From Mycoavidus sp. B2-EB (GTDB taxonomy: Bacteria > Pseudomonadota > Gammaproteobacteria > Burkholderiales > Burkholderiaceae), in the NCBI RefSeq assembly GCF_014218255.1, contig NZ_AP021872.1:1550001-1614000 (forward strand): DNA of 64,000 nt. The letters run 5' to 3'. Shown here one piece after another: positions 29,008 to 41,763 of the stretch (the stretch's first letter is position 1; each line of letters opens with the position of its first letter). The translations under genes were made by a program, and so were the position numbers. Under the pieces are notes generated by a model. It was not told the origin of the DNA, did no database searches, and saw only the letters and a program-made list of their open reading frames with translations.

Positions 29008-31674
29008 TTAAATCACTAGGTTGACAAGGCGCCCTGGCACTAGCACAATTTTCTTTGGCAGCTGTCCATTGCTAAAGCGCTTAAATATCTCATGATCCAG
29101 CGCCGCTTGCTCAATTTCAGCACGGGAAGCCTCTTTTGCAACGGTCAGCGCGCCTCGCACCTTGCCATTGATTTGCAACACTAACTCACTTTGCATCGCC
29201 TCCAGCGCACTTTCATCCACTTCGGGCCAGGGTGCATCTAATAAAGTACGGCCAAATTCAGCGTTAAACTCGAGTCCATCCCACAAGGTGCAGCCAATAT
29301 GCGGCACTACTGGGTATAGTATACGCAACAAAATTCCATATCCCTCACGCACCACTAGGCTCCACATTTCTGTGTTTTCGTGCGTTTGAGCGTCTACCGC
29401 AGCTTCAAGCGCCTTCAGCATTTTCATCGCCGCTGAGACAACTGTATTGTATTGAACACGCTGATAATCAAATTCAGCTTGTTTCAAAATGCGATAAATG
29501 TCGCGGCGCAACGCTTTTTGTGGCTCAGTTAAATGAGTTAAGTATGGGCTAGCCGTTAGCGCACCGGAATGTACTGCGGCGGCGCGCGCCATTGACTCAG
29601 CCTGTGCATAGCCAAAGGCCCACAGCCTACGCAAAAAGCGACTCGCGCCATCCACCCCTGCACTTGACCACTCAAGCTGTTGCTCGGGCGGAGCGGCAAA
29701 CATTGTAAATAAGCGCGCCGTATCTGCACCATATTGATCGATCAAGGATTGTGGGTCGACTCCGTTATGCTTTGATTTAGACATTTTTTCAATGCCCCCT
29801 ATCTCAACCGGCAGCCCATCCGTGTTGAGCGTCGCACCACAAGCTCGGCCTTTACTATCACGATGCAAGGTGACTTCAGTCGGATTAAACCAAATCCGCT
29901 TACCCGTAGCATTCTCACGATAAAAAGTTTCGTTTAGCACCATGCCTTGCGTTAGCAAGTTCTTAATCGGCTCAGAAAATGTTACCAAACCGAGATCCCG
30001 CATCACTTTGGTCCAAAAGCGCGAATACAACAGATGCAAAATCGCATGTTCAATGCCGCCGATATATTGATCCATTGGCATCCAATACTCAGTGCGCGCA
30101 TCAATCATCGACGGTTTGCCACCTATTTGCGCAGCCGGGCAGGTATAGCGTAAGAAATACCAAGATGAATCAACAAAGGTGTCTAGCGTGTCGGTTTCAC
30201 GGCGCGCGGGCGCACCACATTTAGGGCAACTACAATTCACAAAAGCAGCTGATTTGGCCAGCGGATTTCCGCTGCCATCTGGCACGAGATCCTCCGGCAG
30301 TACAACCGGTAAATCCGCCTCGGGAACCGGCACCTCTCCACATGCCGCGCAATGAATCAGGGGAATCGGCGTCCCCCAATAACGCTGCCGAGAAATCCCC
30401 CAATCACGCAAACGCCAAACCACACGCTGCTCACCCAGACCGCGTTCGCTTAAATCAGCCACCATCGCTTGGACGGCCGGCTCATAAGCTAAACCATCGT
30501 ATTTCCCACTATTCACACAGATGCCATTTTCTTTCTCTGCATACCAAGCGGCCCAATGAGTATTAGAGTAAGGTTGCTGATTGACTGCAATGACTTGCTT
30601 AATCGGCAACCCATACTTAAGCGCAAAAGCGAAATCGCGTTCATCGTGGGCCGGCACGCCCATGACTGCGCCTTCGCCATAACTCATTAATACGTAATTA
30701 CCAAGCCATACTTCAATCTCTTCCCCGCTCAGAGGATGCTGAACAAAAAACCCCGTAGCAATGCCTTTTTTCTCGAGCGTTGCCAAGTCAGCTTCTGCGC
30801 TGCCCCCTAATTTGCAGGCCTCTATAAAGGCCTGTAATTCTGGACGCTTTTGCGCCAGACGCAGCGCTAACGGATGTTCCGCAGCTATCGCGCAAAACGT
30901 AACCCCCATTAGAGTATCGGCACGGGTTGTAAAAACCCGTAACTGTTTGTGCTCTCCATCGAGTTGATATGGGAAGCTAATATTGACCCCGACACTCTTA
31001 CCCAGCCAATTTTGTTGCATCAGCTTAACCCGCTCAGGCCAGCCCAGATCATCAAGCGCATCTAATAGCTCTTGCGCATATTGCGTGATCCGCATGTAGT
31101 ACATTGGAATTTCGCGTTTTTCCACTAACGCGCCTGAGCGCCAGCCACGGCCATCGATGACTTGTTCATTCGCCAATACAGTTTGGTCAACGGGGTCCCA
31201 ATTCACCGTGCCGGTTTTTTTATAAACAATTCCCGCCTCTAACATCTTTAAAAACAGCCACTGATTCCATTTGTAGTAATCTGGCTCGCAGGTTGCAATT
31301 TCACGCGACCAATCTATAGCTAGTCCGATCGCCTGCATCTGCTTTTTCATATAGGCAATGTTGTCATAGGTCCATTGCGCAGGCGCCACACCATTCGCCA
31401 TTGCGGCATTTTCCGCTGGCATGCCAAAAGCATCCCAGCCCATCGGCATCAATACATTAAAGCCCTTCATCCGCAGATAGCGGGCCATCACATCATTGAT
31501 TGTATAGTTGCGCACATGCCCCATATGCAGCTTGCCAGAAGGATAAGGTAGCATCGATACGCAATAAAACTTCTTGTCCCGGGGCGCAGCTTCGTTTGCC
31601 TGGTATACATTGTGTTGCGCCCAATGACGCTGCATCGCCGATTCAACCTCGGCAGGAATATACTTTTCTTGCAT
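29008..31674 (-). CDS. leuS: Leucyl-tRNA synthetase
   Basis: Class I aminoacyl-tRNA synthetase charging tRNA-Leu. About 888 residues from the ATG at 31674 ([11 protein letters not shown]), the usual family start; an upstream TTG at 31692 is in frame but unlikely. HIGH-type motif [10 protein letters not shown] and the KMSKS loop ([12 protein letters not shown]) are present, as are a zinc-binding Cys cluster ([19 protein letters not shown]) and the CP1 editing domain. Full length. Confidence 0.97.
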   Translation of the reverse strand: MQEKYIPAEVESAMQRHWAQHNVYQANEAAPRDKKFYCVSMLPYPSGKLHMGHVRNYTINDVMARYLRMKGFNVLMPMGWDAFGMPAENAAMANGVAPAQWTYDNIAYMKKQMQAIGLAIDWSREIATCEPDYYKWNQWLFLKMLEAGIVYKKTGTVNWDPVDQTVLANEQVIDGRGWRSGALVEKREIPMYYMRITQYAQELLDALDDLGWPERVKLMQQNWLGKSVGVNISFPYQLDGEHKQLRVFTTRADTLMGVTFCAIAAEHPLALRLAQKRPELQAFIEACKLGGSAEADLATLEKKGIATGFFVQHPLSGEEIEVWLGNYVLMSYGEGAVMGVPAHDERDFAFALKYGLPIKQVIAVNQQPYSNTHWAAWYAEKENGICVNSGKYDGLAYEPAVQAMVADLSERGLGEQRVVWRLRDWGISRQRYWGTPIPLIHCAACGEVPVPEADLPVVLPEDLVPDGSGNPLAKSAAFVNCSCPKCGAPARRETDTLDTFVDSSWYFLRYTCPAAQIGGKPSMIDARTEYWMPMDQYIGGIEHAILHLLYSRFWTKVMRDLGLVTFSEPIKNLLTQGMVLNETFYRENATGKRIWFNPTEVTLHRDSKGRACGATLNTDGLPVEIGGIEKMSKSKHNGVDPQSLIDQYGADTARLFTMFAAPPEQQLEWSSAGVDGASRFLRRLWAFGYAQAESMARAAAVHSGALTASPYLTHLTEPQKALRRDIYRILKQAEFDYQRVQYNTVVSAAMKMLKALEAAVDAQTHENTEMWSLVVREGYGILLRILYPVVPHIGCTLWDGLEFNAEFGRTLLDAPWPEVDESALEAMQSELVLQINGKVRGALTVAKEASRAEIEQAALDHEIFKRFSNGQLPKKIVLVPGRLVNLVI

Positions 31675-31773
31675 AAGGGGTAAAATTTTCAATAAAGTAA
31701 ATGGGAAATTGCATGAAGTCGCATAGCCGCTGCACCCGCAGCGTAAGCGATGACTATACTGATTACAGCTTAA

Positions 31774-33086
<1,313 letters not shown>

Positions 33087-33211
33087 TTTAAAAATTTTGA
33101 CTAAATAGGTTGCTGGAACGAATAACCTACCGAAGACTATGAACCACTCATCCGTTTAAAAAGAGGGTGCTTTCTCGCGCCATACATTATGACTCGGTCC
33201 ACTCATCTCTG

Positions 33212-33229
33212 ATGCATAAAGATATGCAT
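33212..33229. promoter_or_regulatory. Inverted repeat upstream of fur
   Basis: ATGCATA, spacer AAGA, TATGCAT: perfect 7-bp arms 32-49 bases before the fur start. The position is that of a promoter or operator. It does not match the classical Fur box, so the binding protein, if any, is unknown. Confidence 0.4.
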
Positions 33230-33260
33230 TGTACCCTTTACTTGTGACTCGTAGCTAACC

Positions 33261-33689
33261 ATGAGCAATCATTCCGATTTAAAAAGCATTGGCCTCAAAG
33301 CGACGCTGCCACGGCTAAAAATCCTCGAGATTTTTCAAAATAGCACGATCCGGCATTTGAGCGCCGAAGATGTGTACCGCACCCTCCTTACCGAAGAACT
33401 CGATATTGGCCTGGCTACAGTTTACCGAGTGCTCACGCAATTTGAACAGGCGGGGTTACTGACCCGCAGCAACTTCGAATCGGGCAAAGCCGTATTCGAG
33501 CTCAATGAAGGCACGCATCACGATCATTTGCTTTGTGTTGACTGTGGTTTAGTCGAGGAATTTTACGACTCCGAAATTGAACGGCGTCAGCAAATAATTG
33601 CCCAAAGCCTCGGCTTTGTCTTGCATGAGCATTCGCTTTCTTTATATGGTTCCTGCCGTAAGGAAAACTGTCCGCATAAGAAGACTTAA
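33261..33689 (+). CDS. fur: Ferric uptake regulator
   Basis: Iron-responsive repressor, dimeric and DNA-binding. 142 residues, standard length. The winged-helix N domain includes [14 protein letters not shown] and [22 protein letters not shown] (recognition helix); the metal sites include [11 protein letters not shown] and the C-terminal CRKENC pair. It is divergent from bamE, the usual betaproteobacterial arrangement. Its stop codon directly abuts the end of the convergent 1028-residue gene with no spacer. Confidence 0.96.
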   Translation: MSNHSDLKSIGLKATLPRLKILEIFQNSTIRHLSAEDVYRTLLTEELDIGLATVYRVLTQFEQAGLLTRSNFESGKAVFELNEGTHHDHLLCVDCGLVEEFYDSEIERRQQIIAQSLGFVLHEHSLSLYGSCRKENCPHKKT

Positions 33690-36600
33690 TTAGATCAATT
33701 TAGAATCAACCCAAGGCTCATAATACCTATGCCATGCCTCTAACTCGGCGGACAGTGTCAACTGCCTGCCCTTAGGTTTACTGAGCATTGCTGATGAAGC
33801 ACGATCTATCGTATCAGCATCAGAGTTTAGCGTTAACGAACTCCGCCTACTTTGAACGAGAGTCGTATTTGTCGTATTTGTCGTTTCTGTTCTTACTATC
33901 TGAGGCTTGCTTGAATTCGAGGACTTAGCCTTAGCTTGAACCACCTCACTGGTTTGTGAACCGGGATTCAATTTTTGGCCAGCCAACTCGCGTAATCGCG
34001 CCGCTTGAATTTCGGTTCCAATCAGTTTGCCGCGTAAATCGCGATAGCGTTTTGGCGCTATCTCCAATAAATATTCTGCAAAGCGCAGGTTACAGTCGAT
34101 GGTTGGCTGGGCAGTTTCAGTTGACAACTTTTGTCTAGAACGAGAACTCCGTCCTTGTTGTAAAAGCATAAAGGACTCTTTGAGTCTGAGTAGATTTTCT
34201 GGTGACCGCTCCTGCCCTTTGAGCCGACTCTCCTCTAGTTCTTTAAGTAAGCTTCTTACTTCGTCATGTAACTTGATACCCTTTTCAAATCCTAAGCGGG
34301 TCTCAATGCCTTTAAGAAAAGTATTAATGGGTTTTGTATCGATAGAGTCTAAATTTAGATACGCCAGCTGTAAATCTAATTGCAAGTCACATTGACGCTC
34401 CAGATGAGCGAGTTGCAGGCTGAGCTCCTCAGGAATATCTTGCTGACTATCGTTTAGAGATTTAATTTCGCTCTTTAACGTATCACGCCTTATGAAATTA
34501 CCTTGAAAACCTAACTGAATATCCTCATTTTCAACAAAATTTTTGATGGTTTCCACATTGATGCGAGCGTCGGCCTGGTTCAGATATGCCAACTGAAAAT
34601 CTGACTGGGCGTCACATTTACGCTCAAAATGAGCGAGTTGCAGACTGAGCCCCTCAGGAATATCTAGCCCCTTGCCAGCTAAATCTTTAAGTTCTTCCAT
34701 TAACTCGTCACGCACTTGAAGATCGCTGTCAAAACCTATCTGAATACTGTCATCTTCAACAAAACTTTTGATGGCTCCCGCGTTTACATATGCCGACCGT
34801 AACTCGAGCTGTACCTTATGTTTTTGCTCTAGATAAGCGAGCTGTAATCCTAGCGCCTGCTGCATGAAAGCAATCTGAGCGGCATCATTGCCCGCTTGGT
34901 CCAGCCACTGCTTCAAGGTGCGTTTGCCAAAGCCACTGCGTTTTTCAGCCCGGACCTGTTGATAGATTTCTCGGGCGGCTTTGTAATCATGGCTAGTGAT
35001 TAGTTTTTTCGTAAATTCTGCGCTCGCTTGCCAACGTGCATATAAGCTCTTCTTAAAGGAAGAAAGCTTTGAAACAGGTGGTTTTTCAGATTCAGCCGTT
35101 TTTTCTCGATCCGTTGAATACGGAATCCATCGATAACGTTTTTGATTTTCTAATGCGACCTGCGCAAGCAAATTCTGCCGCACAGTTTCGCGTGCCTGAG
35201 CCTGCTGATAAAAACGAGACCGCAATTCAAGACCTTTTTTTTCACCTTGCTCATGTTTAATATCTACCGTAGCTAGGAAATCCTTGTCTAATTCAAGATC
35301 ATCTTCAATTTGATAATCATCGTAGCGTTTTTGCTTATCATGGCTATGTAAGAATTGCTGCGAACAAACCGTCATGGTTAAACCACCCGCAATGGTGGCC
35401 GCCAGTAACACGCCTAAGCCAACTGGGTTAGCCGCAGCGCCAGCACCGGCTAAGGAAGCCACTGTGAGGCCCATCTTCGCCAATGTACTGCCAGCATAAA
35501 CGGTGCTACCCGTTAGAAAACCGCTATTCCATTTCAGAAAGGATTTTGCAAACTCTTCACGCTGAGCTAATTTGATACCTAGAAATTTTAAATAGTCGTC
35601 GATTGCTGATAACTCTGCGGTGCCGCGTTCAATGTCTGCTCGCAATTTGGCCCAAGCAGCATCGACACTCGCCTTGCCTTGCTGGATCTGCTGCTTTTGC
35701 TTGCGTGATTTTTTAACAAAATAGGCGCCAAGCGCAGTCGCTCCGAGCGCAGCTGCCGGTCCCAACACCAGCGTCGAAGCAGTTCCAACCGCTGTTGCAG
35801 TGGTTGCAGCTGAACTGGTGAGTAAACCCTGCGCAATCAATTGAGCAACATCAAGCTGATGGGCACTGGCAGCTAAGCCAATTTGCGTGACACTTTCTGC
35901 TAGCGCTTTAGCTAAAATGGTACTGCCTGAAGCAAGCGAAGCTCCACCAATTTTTTTGTCAAGACGTTTCATCTCACGTGAAAACTGCGTGTCTTGCAGT
36001 TTTTGATGTTTACACAGCCTAGTTTGTTTAGCCAACGCGCAGACGTCCCCCAACGCATCCTGCATTTCTGCGGTGTGCAACAGTTTTTCTATTTCTTGAA
36101 TGAGGCCGTCCAGCTTCTTGATCTCTTTGCCTAGCTTACGTGCCTGTCCGCTTTTTTCTCGATACTCGGCAGCCGCGGTTTTTCGTGCACGTAGACCCTC
36201 TCTGATGGCAAACAGCGCTAGAACAGAAATCAAGCCGGAGCTTCCCATGGACACACCAAAATCCACTCCGCCGGTAGGACTCACTTGATGCGCGGCATGC
36301 TCAAGGGGGGCATTTTTTAATAATTCCGCTTCTTCTTGCAGCTCTTTAAACCACGTCAGAGTTTCATCACCGCTCGCGCGCCCCGCTTCGATCAATTTTT
36401 TAAGCAGAATATAAACTGCATGTACGGCCTCATCCAAATCAACCATGACCGCGCCGTGGCCGTGCTCATGGCCATCTCCCGCCTCTTTTACAGAGGCTGT
36501 CTCGCTGATAGACTCCGCGGCGCTCAGTACAGATGAAGGTCTTTTGGCCTTAGGACCTGGTCCTGGCTGTGCAACATTCAATTTTGATCTGGTTTCTTTA

Positions 36601-36776
36601 GCTCTCGGCAGGCTAGCCTTTGGACCTATATCCCCCCCTAGTGAGTCACTTAGTCGGTTCCGCGATGACGACGAGCAACCCTTTTTTTCTTCTTTAAAGG
36701 CCAGTTCTTGCGCAACAGATGGAGTACTACTTGAGTGTGGAAATAAACGGGAAAGATTACGCGTAAAGCTTTGCAT
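33690..36776 (-). CDS. Large repeat-containing protein, unknown family (candidate secreted effector)
   Basis: 1028 residues; I do not recognise the family. The first ~100 residues are Ser/Lys/Pro-rich and look disordered, with HEHGHG at 103-108. Ala/Gly/Thr-rich hydrophobic stretches occur at about 179-192, 313-353 and 425-470 and could insert into a membrane as hairpins. Charged helical segments lie between them. Residues about 644-866 hold three imperfect repeats of roughly 70-80 residues, each with a (G)LQLAxxE-type opening and an IxxFxxxxxxxxGF core. The C terminus is again low-complexity with a TNTTNTT run. No Sec signal peptide is seen. A GAGGAT site precedes the ATG. The layout resembles type III effectors or translocators, but this is inference. 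Confidence 0.75.
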   Translation of the reverse strand: MQSFTRNLSRLFPHSSSTPSVAQELAFKEEKKGCSSSSRNRLSDSLGGDIGPKASLPRAKETRSKLNVAQPGPGPKAKRPSSVLSAAESISETASVKEAGDGHEHGHGAVMVDLDEAVHAVYILLKKLIEAGRASGDETLTWFKELQEEAELLKNAPLEHAAHQVSPTGGVDFGVSMGSSGLISVLALFAIREGLRARKTAAAEYREKSGQARKLGKEIKKLDGLIQEIEKLLHTAEMQDALGDVCALAKQTRLCKHQKLQDTQFSREMKRLDKKIGGASLASGSTILAKALAESVTQIGLAASAHQLDVAQLIAQGLLTSSAATTATAVGTASTLVLGPAAALGATALGAYFVKKSRKQKQQIQQGKASVDAAWAKLRADIERGTAELSAIDDYLKFLGIKLAQREEFAKSFLKWNSGFLTGSTVYAGSTLAKMGLTVASLAGAGAAANPVGLGVLLAATIAGGLTMTVCSQQFLHSHDKQKRYDDYQIEDDLELDKDFLATVDIKHEQGEKKGLELRSRFYQQAQARETVRQNLLAQVALENQKRYRWIPYSTDREKTAESEKPPVSKLSSFKKSLYARWQASAEFTKKLITSHDYKAAREIYQQVRAEKRSGFGKRTLKQWLDQAGNDAAQIAFMQQALGLQLAYLEQKHKVQLELRSAYVNAGAIKSFVEDDSIQIGFDSDLQVRDELMEELKDLAGKGLDIPEGLSLQLAHFERKCDAQSDFQLAYLNQADARINVETIKNFVENEDIQLGFQGNFIRRDTLKSEIKSLNDSQQDIPEELSLQLAHLERQCDLQLDLQLAYLNLDSIDTKPINTFLKGIETRLGFEKGIKLHDEVRSLLKELEESRLKGQERSPENLLRLKESFMLLQQGRSSRSRQKLSTETAQPTIDCNLRFAEYLLEIAPKRYRDLRGKLIGTEIQAARLRELAGQKLNPGSQTSEVVQAKAKSSNSSKPQIVRTETTNTTNTTLVQSRRSSLTLNSDADTIDRASSAMLSKPKGRQLTLSAELEAWHRYYEPWVDSKLI

Positions 36777-36875
36777 CAGGTATCCTCAGCCATATGAATA
36801 AGAACTGTTCGCATCTTATGACTAAGTTGGCCGCTCTGGACCAACTTATAGAGAATACTTGAGATTCAAACGGGT

Positions 36876-37886
36876 TTACTTCGCTTTCGCAAACGCCACT
36901 GCTGTATCTAGCATTCGATTTGAGAAGCCCCATTCATTATCGTACCAGCTAGAGACCTTAACGAGTCGGCCCGATACTTTAGTCAGCGTCGCATCAAAAA
37001 TTGATGAAGCTGAATGGTGATTAAAATCGGTCGAAACCAGCGGCAGTGTGTTATAGGCGAGGATACCTTTTAACGGACCGTCAGCCGCTTCTCTTAGGAT
37101 TGCATTGACTTCATCTACAGTTGTATCACGCGCTGCCACAAAGGATAAATCAACAATCGAGACATTGATGGTTGGCACACGAATGGCAAAGCCATCTAGC
37201 TTGCCATTGAGTTCGGGCAATACCAAGCCAACCGCTGAAGCCGCCCCCGTTTTAGCTGGAATCATGTTTTGTGTTGCCGAGCGCGCGCGGCGTAGATCTT
37301 CATGATAAACGTCCGTCAACACCTGGTCATTGGTATACGAGTGAATGGTCGTCATCAAACCATTAACCACACCGAGTGTGTCATGCAAAGGTTTAACCAG
37401 AGGAGCCAGGCAATTCGTCGTGCATGAGGCATTTGAAATGACGGTGTGCTCTTTTTTTAGCGTCTGATGGTTCACGCCATACACAATCGTGGCATCGACA
37501 TCTTTACCGCCTGGTGCTGAAATAATGACTTTCTTCGCGCCCCCTTGCAAATGAGCGCTGGCCTTTTCTTTGCTGGTAAAAAAACCGGTGCATTCCAACA
37601 CCACATCCACCCCGAGCGCGCCCCACGGCAAAGCAGCCGGATCACGCTGCGCCAGCACTCGAATCCGATCGCCATTCACCACTAGATCTTCACCCTGCAC
37701 TTCTACGGTACCGGGGAATTGACGGTGCGTCGTATCATATTGCGTCAAATGCGCATTTGTTTTAGCATCACCCAAATCATTGATCGCCACAATTTCTAGA
37801 TCATGTGTTTTGCCTGCTTCATAAAATGCGCGCAGCGTATTGCGGCCGATCCGGCCATAGCCATTAATTGCGACGCGAACCGTCAT
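36876..37886 (-). CDS. gap: Glyceraldehyde-3-phosphate dehydrogenase
   Basis: Glycolytic NAD-dependent dehydrogenase forming 1,3-bisphosphoglycerate. 336 residues from the ATG at 37886, chosen because CAGGAGAG lies just upstream and the protein then begins with [18 protein letters not shown]. An upstream in-frame ATG at 37931 would add 15 unconserved residues. The catalytic Cys is in [14 protein letters not shown], and the HSYTNDQ and [14 protein letters not shown] motifs are intact. It lies downstream of tkt, the usual Calvin-type or glycolytic cluster order. Confidence 0.97.
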   Translation of the reverse strand: MTVRVAINGYGRIGRNTLRAFYEAGKTHDLEIVAINDLGDAKTNAHLTQYDTTHRQFPGTVEVQGEDLVVNGDRIRVLAQRDPAALPWGALGVDVVLECTGFFTSKEKASAHLQGGAKKVIISAPGGKDVDATIVYGVNHQTLKKEHTVISNASCTTNCLAPLVKPLHDTLGVVNGLMTTIHSYTNDQVLTDVYHEDLRRARSATQNMIPAKTGAASAVGLVLPELNGKLDGFAIRVPTINVSIVDLSFVAARDTTVDEVNAILREAADGPLKGILAYNTLPLVSTDFNHHSASSIFDATLTKVSGRLVKVSSWYDNEWGFSNRMLDTAVAFAKAK

Positions 37887-38017
37887 TTTTCTCTCCTGAT
37901 TACTGAACTGAGTCATGAACGCGCACGCCATCGCCTACTCGATAAATAGCCGCACTGCAGCGAGCTGTTCAATCAAGTAGAGCTACGACGCGCACACAAA
38001 CTTTGCATCAATCGATG

Positions 38018-40036
38018 CTATATAAAAAGGGCGCGCGCCTGCTCGACAATATTTTCCACCGTAAAGCCAAAATGCTCGAACAATGTGGCTGCCGGAGCTG
38101 ACTCGCCAAATCTATCAAGGCCAATCACGCCACCTTCGAGCCCAACATATTTGCGCCAGTAATCGCTCGAACCGGCCTCAAGCGCAAGCCGCATAACCCC
38201 TTTGGGCAACACATATTCGCGCCAATCCGCTTCCTGCCGGTCAAACACCGTCGTTGAGGGCATGGAGACAACCCGCGCTGCGATACCTACCCGTGCTAGC
38301 GGCTCAATCGCCGCTAAGGCCAGCTCAACCTCCGAGCCAGTCGCAAGCACAATCAATTTGTGCGCTACGACCTCTTCATTCCAGTCGCGTAGCACATACC
38401 CCCCCTTAGCGATATGCTCAATTTGCGTCTCGCTACGCTGGATAAACAGCAGATTTTGGCGGCTAAATACTAGACAGCTAGGCCCTTGCCTGGCAACCGC
38501 TTGCACCCACGCCACCGCGGTTTCAACCGTATCCGCCGCGCGCCATACATCGAGCTGCGGAATCAAGCGCAAACTCGCGAGATGCTCGACGGGTTGATGC
38601 GTCGGGCCATCTTCACCTAAACCGATGGAATCATGCGTAAACACGAAGATCGAGCGCGCCTTCATTAAAGCTGCGACCCGCAGCGCATTGCGACTGTAGT
38701 CAGAAAACGTTAAAAAAGTTCCGCCAAATGGTCGATAACCACCATGCAAGGCTATGCCATTGAGCACCGCACTCATGCCGAATTCACGCACGCCATAATT
38801 GATATGATTACCGAATTGCAAGCCATCTTCAGTAGCGCGCACGGGTTTTGCGGTTTTCCAGTTGGTCAGATTTGAGCTCGTCAGATCCGCTGAGCCGCCG
38901 AGCAATTCAGGCAAAATCGCAGCCAAACCGTCAATCGTCTGTTGCGAAGCCTTACGAGTCGCGATGGTTTCAGCTTTTGCATGAGTGCCCGCGATAAAGG
39001 CGCGCGTCGTCTCAGACCAATGCGTAGGCAGCTCGCCTTTCATGCGACGCATAAACTCAACCGCTTGCTGCGGGTACTTAGCGCGATAGGCGTCAAAGCG
39101 CTCACGCCAGTCAGCCTCAGCACGCGCACCGGTTTCACGCATATTCCAAGCTGCATAGACTTCATCGGGTATGACAAAAGGCTCAAAAGGCCAATCGAGC
39201 GCGACGCGGGTGGCAGCGACCTCAGCTGCGCCTAACGGAGCACCATGCACCTCATGCCCCCCAGCTTTAGTTGGAGCGCCCTTGCCAATCACGGTTTGGC
39301 AACAAATCAAAGTTGGCTTATGCGCTTTTTTCGCGGCCGTAATCGCCGCATCGACGGCTTCGATATCATGCCCATCCACTTGACGAATCACATGCCAGCC
39401 ATAGGCTTCAAAACGCTGCGCAGTATTGTCGGCAAACCAATGTTTGACATCACCGTCAATCGAAATCCCATTGTCGTCATACAATACAATCAATTTGGCT
39501 AGCTTTAGCGTGCCCGCCAATGAACATGCTTCATGCGAGATGCCTTCCATGAGGCAGCCATCGCCAACAAAAGCATAAGTATAGTGGTCGACGATTTTGA
39601 GCTCGTCCCGATTAAATTCTTGCGCCAGCAGCGCCTCAGCCAGCGCCATCCCAACCGCGTTTGCCAGACCTTGTCCAAGTGGGCCCGTGGTGGTTTCAAC
39701 CCCTGGGGTTACACCAATTTCAGGGTGCCCCGGAGTTTTACTATGCAACTGCCTAAAATGCTTGAGTTCTTCGATTGGCAAACCATCGTAACCCGTCAAA
39801 TGCAGCAATGCATACAACAGCATTGAACCATGTCCATTTGACAATACAAAGCGGTCACGGTCAGGCCAATTAGGGTTATTAGGGTTATGTTTCAAATGAC
39901 GATGCCAAAGAGCTAGGGCAATTTCAGCCATGCCCATTGGCATACCGGGATGACCAGAATTCGCTTGTTGCACGGCATCTATGGCTAACGCACGGATCGC
40001 GTTTGCCATCCGTGCGATGGGAGGGATTGACGACAT
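38018..40036 (-). CDS. tkt: Transketolase
   Basis: Thiamine diphosphate enzyme of the non-oxidative pentose phosphate pathway, transferring two-carbon units between sugar phosphates. 672 residues, usual length. Signatures are [14 protein letters not shown] and [18 protein letters not shown] near the N terminus, the TPP motif [13 protein letters not shown], and [24 protein letters not shown] in the pyrimidine domain. It precedes gap on the minus strand with 131 bases between them. Confidence 0.97.
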   Translation of the reverse strand: MSSIPPIARMANAIRALAIDAVQQANSGHPGMPMGMAEIALALWHRHLKHNPNNPNWPDRDRFVLSNGHGSMLLYALLHLTGYDGLPIEELKHFRQLHSKTPGHPEIGVTPGVETTTGPLGQGLANAVGMALAEALLAQEFNRDELKIVDHYTYAFVGDGCLMEGISHEACSLAGTLKLAKLIVLYDDNGISIDGDVKHWFADNTAQRFEAYGWHVIRQVDGHDIEAVDAAITAAKKAHKPTLICCQTVIGKGAPTKAGGHEVHGAPLGAAEVAATRVALDWPFEPFVIPDEVYAAWNMRETGARAEADWRERFDAYRAKYPQQAVEFMRRMKGELPTHWSETTRAFIAGTHAKAETIATRKASQQTIDGLAAILPELLGGSADLTSSNLTNWKTAKPVRATEDGLQFGNHINYGVREFGMSAVLNGIALHGGYRPFGGTFLTFSDYSRNALRVAALMKARSIFVFTHDSIGLGEDGPTHQPVEHLASLRLIPQLDVWRAADTVETAVAWVQAVARQGPSCLVFSRQNLLFIQRSETQIEHIAKGGYVLRDWNEEVVAHKLIVLATGSEVELALAAIEPLARVGIAARVVSMPSTTVFDRQEADWREYVLPKGVMRLALEAGSSDYWRKYVGLEGGVIGLDRFGESAPAATLFEHFGFTVENIVEQARALFI

Positions 40037-40077
40037 TATTTTTTTAGATTTAAAACTACACTAATACTGAATAAACA

Positions 40078-40446
40078 TCAGACAGAAAATGACGAGCCAC
40101 AGCCGCAAGAGGTGCTTGCATTTGGATTTTTAATAACAAATTGCGCGCCATTTAGGTCGTCTTTATAATCAATTTCAGCGCCTACTAAATATTGATAGCT
40201 CATTGCATCCACCAGGAGCTGAACACCGTTTTTATCCATCACCGTATCGTCTTCGGCAATGGTTTCATCAAAAGTAAAGCCGTACTGAAAACCAGAACAA
40301 CCACCACCTTGCACGAAAACGCGTAATTTTAACGCTGGGTTGCCTTCTTCATCGATTAATTGCTTAACCTTACTCGCTGCGCTATCCGTAAAAATCAATG
40401 GCGTTGAGGGAGCGTTCGCTGCAGAAACTTCAATTGCCGCGCTCAT
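40078..40446 (-). CDS. erpA: Iron-sulfur cluster insertion protein ErpA
   Basis: A-type carrier that delivers Fe-S clusters to apoproteins. The three conserved Cys ligands are in [13 protein letters not shown] and [10 protein letters not shown] at the C terminus. GGAG at 40456-40453 is 6 bases before the ATG at 40446 (122 residues, MSAAIEV), the better of three clustered ATGs. A strong two-way terminator upstream separates it from rpsI, so it has its own promoter. Confidence 0.93.
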   Translation of the reverse strand: MSAAIEVSAANAPSTPLIFTDSAASKVKQLIDEEGNPALKLRVFVQGGGCSGFQYGFTFDETIAEDDTVMDKNGVQLLVDAMSYQYLVGAEIDYKDDLNGAQFVIKNPNASTSCGCGSSFSV

Positions 40447-40580
40447 CATGTTCTCCAAAAAAACAGGGGGTTCGATATTATAGAGCCGATCGACGGCTTA
40501 AGTCGAATCCCGACATTACAACGCGCTTTAATGCGGCTGGCTTCTGCTTAAATAGGTAAAAACTTCTACTATTTTCCAAT

Positions 40581-40612
40581 TTGAAAAAAGCCGCATAAGC
40601 GGCTTTTTTCAA
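40581..40612 (-). terminator. Strong bidirectional terminator after rpsI
   Basis: TTGAAAAAAGCCGC (40581-40594), loop ATAA, GCGGCTTTTTTCAA (40599-40612): perfect 14-bp arms with an A-run on one side and a T-run on the other. Read from the minus strand it terminates the rplM-rpsI transcript before erpA. Confidence 0.92.
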
Positions 40613-40650
40613 GCAAAAATCTACTCGCCATTGCGCAGCAGCGCAATCGA

Positions 40651-41043
40651 TTAGCGTTTCGAGAATTGCTTAGGCAGACGAGCTTTACGGAAGCCAACCT
40701 TCTTACGTTCAACTTCACGGGAATCACGAGTCACAAAACCCGCTTTCGACAAAGCCGGCTTTAATGTCAAATCGTAATCCATTAAGGCGCGCGTCACACC
40801 ATGACGCACCGCCCCCGCTTGTCCGGTCTCGCCACCGCCGGTTACGTTGACTTTAATATCAAACGTTTTGACATGCTCCGTCAGCTCAAGCGGCTGGCGC
40901 ACAACCATCAACGATGTTTCACGCGAGAAGTACTCAGCAATTGGCTTGTCATTAACAATGATATTGCCGCTACCCGGCTTGATAAAAACGCGCGCAACCG
41001 CACTTTTGCGGCGGCCTGTGCCATAGTTCCAGTTTCCAATCAT
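40651..41043 (-). CDS. rpsI: 30S ribosomal protein S9
   Basis: 130-residue ribosomal protein whose C-terminal tail reaches the P-site t[22 protein letters not shown] at the N terminus and the basic tail ending in QFSKR are diagnostic. It follows rplM by 10 bases, the universal rplM-rpsI operon. Confidence 0.98.
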   Translation of the reverse strand: MIGNWNYGTGRRKSAVARVFIKPGSGNIIVNDKPIAEYFSRETSLMVVRQPLELTEHVKTFDIKVNVTGGGETGQAGAVRHGVTRALMDYDLTLKPALSKAGFVTRDSREVERKKVGFRKARLPKQFSKR

Positions 41044-41053
41044 AACGGTCTCT

Positions 41054-41482
41054 TTAGATTTCTAGGGCTTGCGGCTGCTGTGCCGTATGCGGGTGGGAAT
41101 CGTTTGCATAGATCTTAAGCTTCTTGATCATTGCATACCCAAGCGGGCCTTTAGGCAACATGCCTTTAACCGCCTTTTCTAGCGCGCGCCCTGGGAAACG
41201 CTCTTGCATTTTGCTGAAAGTCGTTTCATAAATACCACCCGGGTAACCCGAGTGACGGAAATACTTTTTGTCAGTTGCTTTATTGCCAGTGACTTTCAAC
41301 TGAGCAGCGTTGACGACAACGATAAAATCGCCGGTATCGACGTGTGGAGTGAACTCGGGTTTGTGCTTACCGCGCAAACGGCGCGCCACTTCACTGGCGA
41401 CACGACCGAGGACCTTATCCTTCACGTCAACCACATACCATTTATGCGTAACCTCAGCAGGTTTAGCAGAAAATGTTTTCAT
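41054..41482 (-). CDS. rplM: 50S ribosomal protein L13
   Basis: 142-residue early-assembly protein of the large subunit. Diagnostic stretches are [33 protein letters not shown] and [17 protein letters not shown]. First gene of the rplM-rpsI operon. It is separated by about 330 bases from the divergent small coiled-coil gene at 41817. Confidence 0.98.
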   Translation of the reverse strand: MKTFSAKPAEVTHKWYVVDVKDKVLGRVASEVARRLRGKHKPEFTPHVDTGDFIVVVNAAQLKVTGNKATDKKYFRHSGYPGGIYETTFSKMQERFPGRALEKAVKGMLPKGPLGYAMIKKLKIYANDSHPHTAQQPQALEI

Positions 41483-41603
41483 GATTGATCCAAAATAAAC
41501 CGCCCCTTATTTTTCCTGCTTGTATTTTAGTCGCAGGCTCTCCCTATTTGTTTTCCGCGGAGGCGTAAACGGAAAACCCAAGATTATAAAGGATTTTTGC
41601 ATT

Positions 41604-41627
41604 TAAAAAAATCTCCCGAAAAGGAGA
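41604..41627 (-). terminator. Weak intrinsic terminator upstream of rplM
   Basis: On the minus strand TCTCC, loop TTTTCG, GGAGA and then a run of seven T (41627 to 41605 or so). The short 5-bp stem makes it weak. It would stop minus-strand read-through from recG before the rplM promoter. The rest of 41483-41816 shows no gene. Confidence 0.5.
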
Positions 41628-41763
41628 GTAGGCGCCGCGCTGTTCTTGAGCTACTTTTTAAAGCGCATCAAAGCACTAAAAATTGAAATGGCCACCTTAT
41701 TTTGATCTTGCATACAAGCCCAACGTGCCTGAGCAGATACGCTCAATACACGTCAAAAGGATG

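Noticed and set aside
31720-31750. Small GC hairpin (CGCTGC-ACCC-GCAGCG) between dapB and leuS
   Set aside because: Six-base stem without a T-run; too weak to call a terminator.
36445-36801. Plus-strand frame opposite the N terminus of the large protein
   Set aside because: It is antisense to a longer, better supported gene, with Ser/Pro-rich shadow composition.
36824-36847. AAGTTGG / CCAACTT inverted repeat downstream of gap
   Set aside because: Seven-base arms, ten-base loop and no T-run on the minus strand; could be chance.
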